Shown here piece after piece: positions 55,251-64,000 of a stretch of 64,000 bases of DNA; position 1 is the stretch's first letter, and each line of letters begins with the position of its first letter. This DNA comes from Neoarius graeffei (taxonomy: Eukaryota > Chordata > Actinopteri > Siluriformes > Ariidae). The notes below the pieces were generated by a model that was not told the origin of the DNA, did not search any database, and saw only the letters and a list, made by a program, of their open reading frames with translations. The stretch spans positions 704,878 through 768,877 of the forward strand of contig NC_083582.1 of the NCBI RefSeq assembly GCF_027579695.1, given 5' to 3'. A program made the translations under genes and the position numbers.

Positions 55251-55926
55251 TGACGAGGAAGTGGATAACCTTGATGACTGGGTTAGGGCTCATCATGACA
55301 AGTTCAAAACGGCTGTGGAAGTAGCTAACGCTGCAGCACAGGATGCGTCCAGGAAAAGGAAAAGAGCATATGACCGCAGGTCTGTGGGAGCTCTCCTGAG
55401 GGCTGGAGACCGTGTTCTTTTACGCAACCACTCACACCGGGGCAGAAATAAAATAGGAGACAAGTGGGAACCCTTTCCTTACATCGTGCTCAAACAGAAC
55501 CATAATGACATTCCCGTGTACACTATCTGCCCTGAAAGAGGAGGCCCTTCCAAAGTTGTCCACAGGGACCAACTCAGACATTGTACTTTCCAGTCACCAC
55601 CACCACACCACACCAGTGCTCGCCAGCCTACGAAAGACTCTGACACAGACTGTCCCGATATCATTTGCATCCCTGTCACTACGCACATGCCCAACACAAA
55701 CATGGACATGGGGAATGGAGAATTAGTGCAGGAGCAACCGGGCGATGGGGATCAGGGCCAGGGTGAGGCTTTAGATGACGAGGGGCCTATACCTGAAGAG
55801 ATGGGAACTGTGGGTGGGTCAGATGCAGAGAGTGAAAGTGAAAGTGTGTATGAACCTAGACGGTCTACTAGACAGAACAAGGGTACACTTCCCTGTAGGT
55901 TTATGCGGGATTATGTTTTGAAGTAA
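55240..55926 (+). pseudogene. Integrase C-terminal region
   Basis: After the frameshift: [20 protein letters not shown], then [20 protein letters not shown] and [20 protein letters not shown], the module C-terminal to many gypsy integrases. A long acidic, low-complexity tail ([20 protein letters not shown]) ends at RDYVLK. No chromodomain is seen. Confidence 0.82.
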
Positions 55927-56171
55927 TGTGTGTCCATGGAAAGTGTTATAAACTTGCCTTTATGCATATACATGTATTTGGGTATTCTTGCAAGCAGTGA
56001 GTTATGATTTTTACTAGTTTGACTACTGAACAGTGTTCTGGGGCATCCTCATGTACCACAGTGTTAAGTGATTGTGTGACTGATACTGCATGTGTTGACA
56101 TATTGTGCTTTGCTGTCTTTCAGAGATCACATCGTCGGTTGGATGTCATGGCAGGGTTTCGCAGGGGGGAA

Positions 56172-57910
56172 TGTAGCGAGTGCAAATAGGCACTGTGCCT
56201 TTAAGAGATGAGAGTTTCATGAACGCGCTTGGGTGTGCACGAGCAGCGGGAGAGAGAGAAAAAAGCGGGATTGAGCGCTGTGGTCTGCGCGGTAGCTAGG
56301 CGAGAGCTACACTGTGCTAAAGATTAAATAAAGTAAAGTTTAGAGAATTGCATAAGTGAGTACATACGTTTGAAGTTGGTACCACGGTTACTCTTATGTT
56401 TGCGTTTTCTTTGATAGCGCGAGCACCGAAGTGGGCTGCCTTTAAGTTAACTTTCCCATTAGCTTTACAAAGTGGCATGGAGATGCACGGATAGGCTACA
56501 CGGGTGAAGACGCCTGGAAGAGCGTAAAGGTGTGAGTCTAGTGCAATTGTTTATCGTCCAGGTCACTTGAAGTAATAGAAAAGTTTTATTTCGTCATAGT
56601 TTCGTTTGTTTAAGTGAGTGCTACCCAGAGGAGAGCTAACAGTGGAATCCCGCCACCCTGCTGTACTACCACGAGGCGCCGCCATTTTCAAGCTCAGCTT
56701 CCTTTCTCCTGCAAGTACAGCCTGCATTTGTTTCGTGAGCCTGCAGTTATAGCTACGAAAAGGTTTTCCCTGCCATCCTCCAGGCATCCACGACGTGATC
56801 TCTGCTGTTTGAGGGTAATATCGGTACATTGCACGTCCCCATTTATACTGACTAATACATGCGTACTTGCGCGGCCTGAACTGAAGCTGCGCTCGTACAC
56901 CTACAAGCACACATGCCACTCGTGCTTGGAGAGAGCCGGGACTACCTTTAGCTGCACTCTCCGCGCAGACTCAAACCGTGCCCGCCTCAGCATACTGCAG
57001 CAGAGCTCACACAGGACATTCTCACTCATACTGACACTGTTTATTGCCCTTTTGAATGTTTGTGAAAAGAGGGATATAGCCTAATGTCTGGAAATTGATA
57101 TTGTTTTGAGAAAACAAATGGGTTTTTTTTGTAAACTGGATGATTATTTTGAATGCTACCTTGTCTTGAGAGAGACATCAAGGGGATGCCTTTTGTTCCA
57201 TTGATATGGTTCATTGATATAAGTGAATGTCATTTGAGTTGAATGTTGTATGTGAAGAGAATTCATTCAGTGAAGTTTATTTTGAAACTAGTTTAAAGTA
57301 CCACCTCCCATAAGTGTATGGTTAAAAATGACCTGTGTTATGGTATAGTAAATGAAAGAAAGGTTTGGTTTACTGACAGCTGGCGGTAATATAGTCAACA
57401 GTGGAAGTACTCCTTTGTTAAAAGAAACATTGATCTTTATTTTTGTTTTTTTTAATTTTTTTATTATCTTTCTAAAACAAAGCTCTGCTACAAAGGGGCT
57501 ATAGACCCTGTAATCATTTTCTTTAATCATCCCGGTAATAAATGTTACTATATTGTTTATTACTTTAGCGTCTTGGGCTACTTATCTGGGGGTAGGGGCG
57601 CCTCACCTGTTCAGCTGGATTGGGAAAGTAGGGAGTGGTGCCGAGTCGATTTAGTACTCACCTTTTACACACTACACACACTTCAGGCAGCCACCGGACA
57701 CTCTACATATCCTGAAGCCCACTTTACCCTATCTAAGTAAGTCAGTGCCAGGGCCAGGCTGCTGAACAGGAGACAACCTGCTCATATTTTTGAACACTGA
57801 GGCTAAAGGCATTGAGCGAGGAAGACTTGGATCCTGTCCTGCTCAGTCCACCCCAGACTTAAGTATTTGGTAACCCCTACAAGGCGGCGGCAATACCCCC
57901 GACCGCCACA
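56172..57910 (+). repeat. 3' LTR of 8.97-kb gypsy element
   Basis: 1739 bp, preceded by the purine-rich GCAGGGGGGAA. Nearly identical to the 5' LTR. Confidence 0.92.
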
Positions 57911-58199
57911 CATGGAACACAGTGAAGACAGTCATCAAGAAGTGGAGAAAATATGGGACAACAGTGACATTACTGAGTACTGGATGTCTCTCCAAAACTG
58001 ATGAAAAGACAAGACAAAAACTGGTCAGGGAGGCTGCCAGCAACACTGAAGGAGCTGCAGGAATTTCTGGCAAGTACTGGTTGTGTACTATATGTGACAA
58101 TGTCCCATATTCTCCATAAGTCTGAACTAGAAGGTAGGGTCAAAGAAAAAAAACATCCAGGCCCAGCTCAGTTTTGCGAATAATAATAATAAAAAATCA

Positions 58200-58573
58200 G
58201 GGCGGCACGGTGGTGTAGTGGTTATCACTGTCACCTCACAGCAAGAAGGTCCGGGTTCGAGCCCCGGGGCCGGCGAGGGCCTTTCTGTGTGGAGTTTGCA
58301 TGTTCTCCCCGTGTCCGCGTGGGTTTCCTCCGGGTGCTCCGGTTTCCCCCACAGTCCAAAGACATGCAGGTTAGGTTAACTGGTGACTCTAAATTGAGCG
58401 TAGGTGTGAATGTGAGTGTGAATGGTTGTCTGTGTCTATGTGTCAGCCCTGTGATGACCTGGCGACTTGTCCAGGGTGAACCCCGCCTTTCACCCGTAGT
58501 CAGCTGGGATAGGCTCCAGCTTGCCTGCGACCCTGTAGGACAGGATAAAGCGGCTACAGATAATGAGATGAGA
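58200..58573 (+). mobile_element. Full-length tRNA-derived SINE
   Basis: Starts GGGCGGCACGGTGGTGTAG, B box GGTTCGAGCC, tail GATGAGATGAG. An AATAAT-rich stretch precedes it. No clear duplication; it joins a LINE fragment directly. Confidence 0.88.
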
Positions 58574-58738
58574 TTAAAGGGAACATCAATAGAATATGGC
58601 AGGATAGATGGAGTATAGAGGAGAAAGGAAGACGTGTATAATTTACAAAAGGAGGTAATAACAAGGAGTAGTGAACTGAAACGGCAGGAGGAGGTATGGA
58701 TGACTAGGCTGAGGATTTGGGCACACAAGTCTAAATGG
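58574..58738 (+). pseudogene. Fragment of the I-type LINE (same family as 31508-44878)
   Basis: The sequence is the inverse of 31905-31740 with small differences (AACATCAATAGAATATGGC, GAGGATTTGGGCACACAAG). It covers the RNase H end and the C-terminal start. It breaks at TAAATGGT, where a second LINE begins. Confidence 0.82.
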
Positions 58739-59862
58739 TTCTTTTGGAATTAGAATAAAACCTTTCCTTGAGGACTTGAATGTTAATTTGGACAGTCTAA
58801 CACCGACACATTTTTGTTCTGTTCCCCCTTGGATTTTGAGACGACCTGACATTATAAAGGATTTAAGTCACAGGAAGAAATCAAGCACCCATCCAAATGA
58901 GTATCAGAATAGTTTTTTTGATGTACGACAGCGTTTCCCTTTACACGCTCCCATCTATACTGATGGCTCAAAAATGGATAACTGTGTGTCATCAGCAATA
59001 GCAGTTGGATCAAATCAGTGTGGCCTACGTATTCCAGAACTATGTTCTATTTTTACAGCTGAGGCTCGAGCCTTGCTTTTAGCTCTTGAATACATAGAAA
59101 AGACCAATCGACAGTATTCTTTGATTTGTACAGATTCTAGATCATGTCTTCAGGCACTGGAGTTTTTAAAAACTGATCATCCTTTGATTGTGCGAATACT
59201 TGAAAAAGTGGAACTTTTTAAAAATCTAAATTTGAACATTGTTTTTTGTTGGGTTCCTGGCCATGTGGGTCTGAGTGGCAATGAGAAGGCAGACAGTGCT
59301 GCCAAAAGAGCCTTGAGTGAAGAAGTTACCGAATGTCAAATCCCTGCCTCAGATATTAAACCTGTATTGTGTTCTTATATCTCTGATAAATGGCAATCTG
59401 AATGGGATGAATGTCTTAATAACAAATTATATGAAATATGTCACACTGTTAAGAAGAGACTAATATTTTCTTTTTCACTTCAACATGATCAAGTAGTTTA
59501 TACTAGATGTAGAATTGGACATTCTAGACTCACACGTTTTTTTGTTGACTGGAGGTGAACTTCCACTGTGTCATTTTTGCAACAGGCCTTTATCAATTAA
59601 GCACATTTTATCATGTTCTGTCCTGAGAATTAAAAGGCAGCAGTTTTATAAAGAAGATAATGCTGTAAACATCTTTTCTAAGGTCCCACCTTTAAAAGTT
59701 TTAAACTTTCTAACTTGTATTGATGTAAAAAAAAAACCTTATTTAAATTATTTGTTTGTTTGATTGTTTAAAAAATTGTGTAATATTCATTTTTACCTGC
59801 TTTGGCCACAAAATAGCCACAGATGCTAAAATGGCAATAAATTAAATAAACAAACAAAAAAC
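58739..59862 (+). pseudogene. Second LINE with RNase H, 5'-truncated
   Basis: The frame 58776-59558 includes an RNase H with all four acidic positions: IYTDGSKMDNCVSS (D), FTAEARALLLALEYIE (E), ICTDSRSCLQALE (D) and WVPGHVGLSGNEKADSAAK (D). A single frameshift at FFVDW near 59545 leads to GELPLCHFCNRPLSIKHILS, a zinc-finger-like C-terminus common in I/jockey-type LINEs. The 3' part ends near an A-rich tail at 59830-59860. RT and endonuclease are absent. Confidence 0.85.
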
Positions 59863-60064
59863 AAGTCAAAAAGTTCTAAGACAAATTGGGAAAAAAATCT
59901 TTATTTATGAAAATAACAAAGCTATTTCTCTACATATCCTCCATTTAAGTCTAAACACTTCTGCAAGCGGTGTCTCCATCGGAGAATTCCTTCTTTGTAG
60001 AATTCTGGGGGATGTTTGTCACACCTTTTGAAATTATAACATCTGTCTTAGAACTTTTTGACTT
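59863..60064 (-). mobile_element. 202-bp mariner-derived MITE
   Basis: Both ends carry AAGTCAAAAAGTTCTAAGAC as an inverted repeat. A minus-strand stretch near 59990-59930 reads RWRHRLQKCLDLNGGYVEK in one frame, the C-terminus of a mariner transposase. It is an internal-deletion derivative. A TA duplication is not obvious. Confidence 0.65.
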
Positions 60065-60540
60065 ACCCTCGCGTGTGTGTCTGTGCATGTGTATATTAGT
60101 AAATGACCCCCACACAGGTGAAGTATTCGTCCACAACCTTTGACCTGACGATTTGTACAGTTCACTGCTGCACATGTAGGCATTTTTCTTAATTTTTCTC
60201 ACCAACTACATAAATAACTTGTCCAACTTTGTGTAGCTTCTAGTAGTCTAAACGACGGTTCCACGCCACGATGGGAGTGGTAAGATGGCAGCCAGCTGGC
60301 TTCACTTTGATGGGCCTACAAGCTCTCCAGATTTTATATAGAGCTCAGTGGATGAGCCCCATCTCACCTCTAGAGCACTGAACCTCTTCCTGAACAAGTT
60401 CAAAGTCTTCCTCTGCATTTTCTTCATCTGATAACCAAGTTTGAACCCCCTGGATAATTTTGCACAAAATTCCATCTCCTACAATATTGTTGCCCACTAT
60501 AGTGGGCATTCATAAACAGGCTTTTATTTGAAAAAGTCTG
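60065..60540. other. No gene recognised
   Basis: Apparently non-repetitive sequence with short frames only. A small palindrome GCCCACTATAGTGGGC lies near 60491-60506. Confidence 0.45.
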
Positions 60541-60610
60541 GAAATCATTGTGAACGATAAGGAAATTAAATAATTAATTATTTAATTTCCTTATCATTCA
60601 CAATGATTTC
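60541..60610. repeat. 70-bp near-perfect palindrome
   Basis: Two 35-bp arms meet without spacer at TTAATTAA-type centre; one mismatch (GAACG versus GAATG) was seen. There is no clear duplication around it. Confidence 0.85.
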
Positions 60611-62864
60611 TATTGTGAGCTAACTGAAATGAGAAGAGGGAGAAGATGCAAAAACCCAATGTCCACTACAAAGGACACAAATTAACAGGCTGGGTCTCAG
60701 GAGGATCTGTTGTGTGCACGTGTGATTGGCCAAATCTGGCTTGAATTAGTGGAAAGAAGTTGCACCTGAACTTTGTTATTGGACTGGGTTAGGGTTAGAC
60801 TGGATTGGCCTACAACAAGTGAGGCTGTTTCAAATTTATTTTATTTATATATTTATTTTTAAAAGCTCACTTCATGGTATAACCCCTGTCTGTTATACAA
60901 GTGTGTGTATTGCTGTTACAGTAAAATACCGAGTGACAGGGTGGCATGAGTCTCAGTTACTGGTATCACCCCACAGCTGATCGTTTTCCTAGAACAACAC
61001 ATCCCCGTGTTTTATTTCTCTTATACCACAACAATTTGCCAAAGATTTTTTTAAATTAAATTTAACTTCAATCACAGCACTCTAATAATAGGTGCTGTAC
61101 ACAAGTCATCTGTTTATACAGTAGTGACATTTAATGCTGTGGAAAGTCAGTGAAATAATTTAGTCCCTTTTGTCATATTATAGCAGCTATAAACAGTTGT
61201 TCCCTCACCAGTCTCTCTCTTCAGAAGTGGCACCCCTACAGCTTACATTTCTGAGAAACTCTAAAGCAGCGTAAACTCCTCTGTCCCGAATGTGTCACAA
61301 CTTAGAGCTTTACTTCAGACTCTTAGAAATCTAACACTGGGGACTCCATCCATAAAACATTAAACATGCTACTGAAAACTTTTTAAAATAGATTTTGAAA
61401 ATCCATTTGTATTACACCTTGTGTACAAGTCTCTGTGAATGAGCTGTTACTATAGAAACAATAACATACTAGAAGCGCAAACCTGTGATTTGCAGCTGCA
61501 TAACTGTCAGAGCTGCTGTTATAAAAATTTAAATCAACACCTTCTAGCCAGTCAGAATCATTATTCTACTGTGGGATAATTAACAGTTATTCCATGAAAT
61601 TGAGTTGTACATGAGCTGATAGCTGACGAGGCACATAGCACAGAGTTGTCTATAAGCCATGAGATTGAGTGGAAGTTTTATTCTATACACATTCACTGGA
61701 TTTTGAGAAACACAGCATTTTTATTTTTGAGCAAATTCGATAAATAAAAACGTCTGACAATCGTTTCCGCTTAGAATGTAAACAAACTGGCAAAATGACA
61801 GGAGCAATTTGAAAAATGCTATAATTCTTAAATTGTTTAAAAAATATACTTTTATTTCATATTTTGGGGGGTTGTTTTCTTCTTTAAGGTTTTTTTGGCA
61901 GTTGGTGAACCAACTTAAAGGTGCATTACCACCACTGACTGGGCTGGAGTGTGGAACAGGAGATACTGGGCGAAAGAAACCCCAATATTCTTTTAGCCAT
62001 TTCGGTTTCTTTTAAATACTTGGCAATTTTGGGGGTTTTGTTTTCGAGTACAGTTTATTTCATCCTCAGTTGGTTCAGCAACATGCTCCGCCATTTTGTT
62101 TTTCTCTGCTCATGGTATATGAGCAGACAGGCTAGTAGTAGAGTAGCCAATCAGAGAGCGTGATTGCTTGTATCCAGTGAATGTGGACAGAATAAGTTAG
62201 ATATCTCAGTCTTCAGTGGAGAGGAAGGAGTTTCAGTATTGCAGTATTTGTGTTATCAAATTTTATTGATTCTGCAGAAATTCCCTGCAAGCGCAAACCC
62301 CGACAAACATTCAACTCCGCTATGTTTAATGTATGAGATGTAATTCAGCATGTAGGAATCTGAAGATCCTCAAGTGATCTCAGCCTTTCTCCACTTCTGT
62401 ACAGCATGCAGATGCCCAGGTCTTGATTTAATCCAGAGGTGGTGACCAGAGATGCATCACTGCAACTGACACACACAAACACTCAGTCATACACACTCCT
62501 CAGTTTGACTGAATGAAAGCTACAGCTATTCTATAACCAAAGTTCACTTGCACTGCATTCAACTCAAGGTCATAACTTGTAATTTCCAAACTCCAAATCA
62601 GTAAAAGCCGGGGGGGTAAATATTCTAACAATTTGAGACACTGGATTTCTGACTTTTTGAGCTATAAGCCATAATCATCAAAATTAAAAAAAAAAAAAAA
62701 AAAAAAAGACGAGCCAGATAAGAGACCCCAGCTTAATAAAATTGAGGAATGTGTAAAGGACATTAGACACTGGACGCTTATTAACTTCCTTCTGCTTAAC
62801 TCCGACAGAAGTCCTTGTATTCAGATCACATGCAGATAGAAGTAGGTTTTCTGATTCCACAGTA
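60611..62864. other. No gene recognised; scattered unclassified repeats
   Basis: AT-rich sequence. Stretches near 60850-61090 (GTATAACCCCTGTCTGTTATAC) and 61480-62165 resemble dispersed fish repeats, but I could not find matching ends. A poly-A run lies at 62684-62707. Confidence 0.4.
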
Positions 62865-62865
62865 A

Positions 62866-63268
62866 CTCTGGATGGCCTTTCCAGATTATTGTAATGCCTC
62901 ACTGTCTGGCTGTTCCAGTAGGAGCATAAACAAGCTCCAGTTCGTCCAGAACGCAGCAGTGAGGGTCCTTACTAGAACTAGAAGATATAACCCCATCACC
63001 TCGGTCTTATCCACACTGCATTGGCCTTGTGCTACAGTATCTGAGCAAACTTCTGGCCTTTTATGACCCACCACACCTACTTGGATCAAAAGGTGCAGAC
63101 CTAACCCTGGTACCTCATATAGTGAAGGTTACATCAAAGGGCGGAGCCTTTTCTTACAAAGCCCCACAGTTATGGAACAGCCTTCCAAGTAGTGTTTGGG
63201 ACCGAGACACAGTCTCAGCTGAAAACATATATTTAGTCAAGCTCTCCCTTTTAGTTATGCGGTCATAG
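62866..63268 (+). pseudogene. LINE RT C-terminal fragment (L2/CR1-like)
   Basis: The + strand reads DYCNASLSGCSSRSINKLQF, VQNAAVRVLTRTRR and, after a frameshift near 63030, GGAFSYKAPQLWNSLPSSVW. These are C-terminal motifs of fish L2/CR1-type LINE polymerases. The block before it is missing, so it is a 5'-truncated, broken copy. Confidence 0.78.
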
Positions 63269-64000
63269 TTAATCTCGCTGGAGTCCCTGCTTTCACGTAG
63301 CACAAAATGTACACTGTTCTTAACCATTAGGTGACCGTAGGCTAGGCCTGTCGTGATATTCAATATACCGACTTATCGTACGGTAAATGAAAATGAACTC
63401 GTTAATTTTTTTTACCATGATTTTGGTATTTACACGCTGTACATCTACATAGGGAAGTCGCCAGAGTATTAGCTTAACCCAGTGACTGAATAAAACACTG
63501 CATTGTTTTGTCGTCTCACGCAACTCTCAGTCAGAGGCGGGGCCTCCCAGCATGCAACAGTTATCCAGCCAGGGTGTTCACTGAATGGGGAAAGGACAAC
63601 AACACGTTGCTCCGTTGTACAGACCATAGGCATAGAATTTAGGTATGGACGGGTCCCTACCAATATCAAACGACAGCTGATATGTCCCTACCAATATTTC
63701 TGATGGGGGGGAAATCGTGCTCCGTGCGTGGTACACAAATGGTTACTGCAGGTTTCCACTGGGCAAAACCACACAAAATTTGCTCATGAATATTCGCTCT
63801 GGGGGCGTGGTCGCGAAAACAGCAAGCAAGTTCGGCTACCATGTCAATTAGCAAGTGCGGTTGCAGTGCAGTGACCAGCTGCTAGCTAGCAAACTGTCCT
63901 TGAGGAATGTAACATTAGATTAGCTCATAAAATTAATCAGTTAACAACAGTTTGTATTCAGTGTGTAAAAATGACAACAGACGAATATGACTGTTTTCTA
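63269..64000. other. Unclassified, probably transposon-derived
   Basis: AGGCCTGTCGTGATATTCAA near 63346 resembles ends of hAT-type elements. GTCCCTACCAATAT occurs twice (about 63652 and 63684). No convincing open frame; the window ends inside this region. Confidence 0.35.

Larger units (their letters stand above)
48941..57910 (+). mobile_element. 8.97-kb Ty3/gypsy retrotransposon with 1.74-kb LTRs
   Basis: LTRs at 48941-50677 and 56172-57910 differ at only about ten places that I could see. They end CCGCCACA; the 3' LTR starts TGTAGCGAG, while the 5' LTR starts CGTAGCGAG. CATG is duplicated (48937-48940, 57911-57914). Gag, protease, RT, RNase H and integrase follow in the standard order. The coding region has one stop and two frameshifts. 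It is the youngest-looking LTR element here and sits inside a Tc1 element. Confidence 0.92.
47203..58183 (+). mobile_element. 5' half of a Tc1 transposon, split by two elements
   Basis: The left end CAGTGGATATAAAAAGTTTA follows TA (47201-47202). Segments 48587-48936 and 57915-58183 continue it with SSSKSQGSQRAYKASKG-type and EHSEDSHQEVEKIWDNSD-type frames, the transposase N-terminal region in broken frames. It was entered by a Kolobok-like element at 47310-48582 and a gypsy element at 48941-57910. The second half is missing; a SINE follows at 58200. Confidence 0.75.

Overview
This window is nuclear DNA of a teleost fish. The evidence is two exons of a vertebrate-type ndufb8 gene and a dense set of typical fish transposons: Tc1, hAT (including Tol2-like), Harbinger, Kolobok, L2 and I-type LINEs, Ty3/gypsy elements, and a tRNA-derived SINE. 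I cannot name the species. There are no operons or other prokaryotic features. The only host gene I recognise is ndufb8 on the minus strand (exon 1 at 31157-31076, exon 2 at 30397-30271). Its later exons were not found.

Layout. 1-2.3 kb: end of a hAT element, Tc1 and L2 scraps, one SINE. 2.3-11.6 kb: a Gmr1-like gypsy element (+) with a SCAN-like Gag and integrase placed before reverse transcriptase. It is interrupted by a hairpin insert (5334-5748) and by a complete Tol2-like hAT transposon (6180-10446) whose four predicted exons join in frame to 657 codons. 11.6-16.6 kb: old repeats and Tc1 copies. 16.6-26 kb: an L2-type LINE (+), split by a second Gmr1-like element (-, 17973-22883) and by a 1.2-kb hAT element that carries a 282-bp palindromic element. 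26-31.5 kb: a pogo/Tigger-like element, Tc1 copies, ndufb8 exons and a truncated SINE.

31.5-44.9 kb is a nested tower. An I-type LINE (-) received a hAT element (itself hit by a SINE), a Tc1 element (itself hit by a chromodomain gypsy element of the Tf1/sushi type and by a Harbinger element), and a solo LTR of the same sushi family. 44.9-47.1 kb is a SINE split by a second, inverted Harbinger copy of the same length. 47.2-58.2 kb is the first half of another Tc1 element, split by a THAP-coding Kolobok-like element and by an 8.97-kb gypsy element with long, nearly identical LTRs. 58.2-64 kb holds a SINE, LINE fragments with RNase H, a short MITE, a 70-bp palindrome and largely unclassified DNA.

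Most insertion boundaries were fixed by target-site duplications: 8 bp for hAT, TA for Tc1, TTAA for Kolobok, CAG/CTG for Harbinger, 4-5 bp for LTR elements, and 9-13 bp for SINEs and the hairpin insert. The genes do not form a common pathway; they are separate selfish elements piled on one another. The best candidates for current or recent activity are the Tol2-like element and the 8.97-kb gypsy element, although the latter's coding region is broken. All alignments and counts were made by eye.
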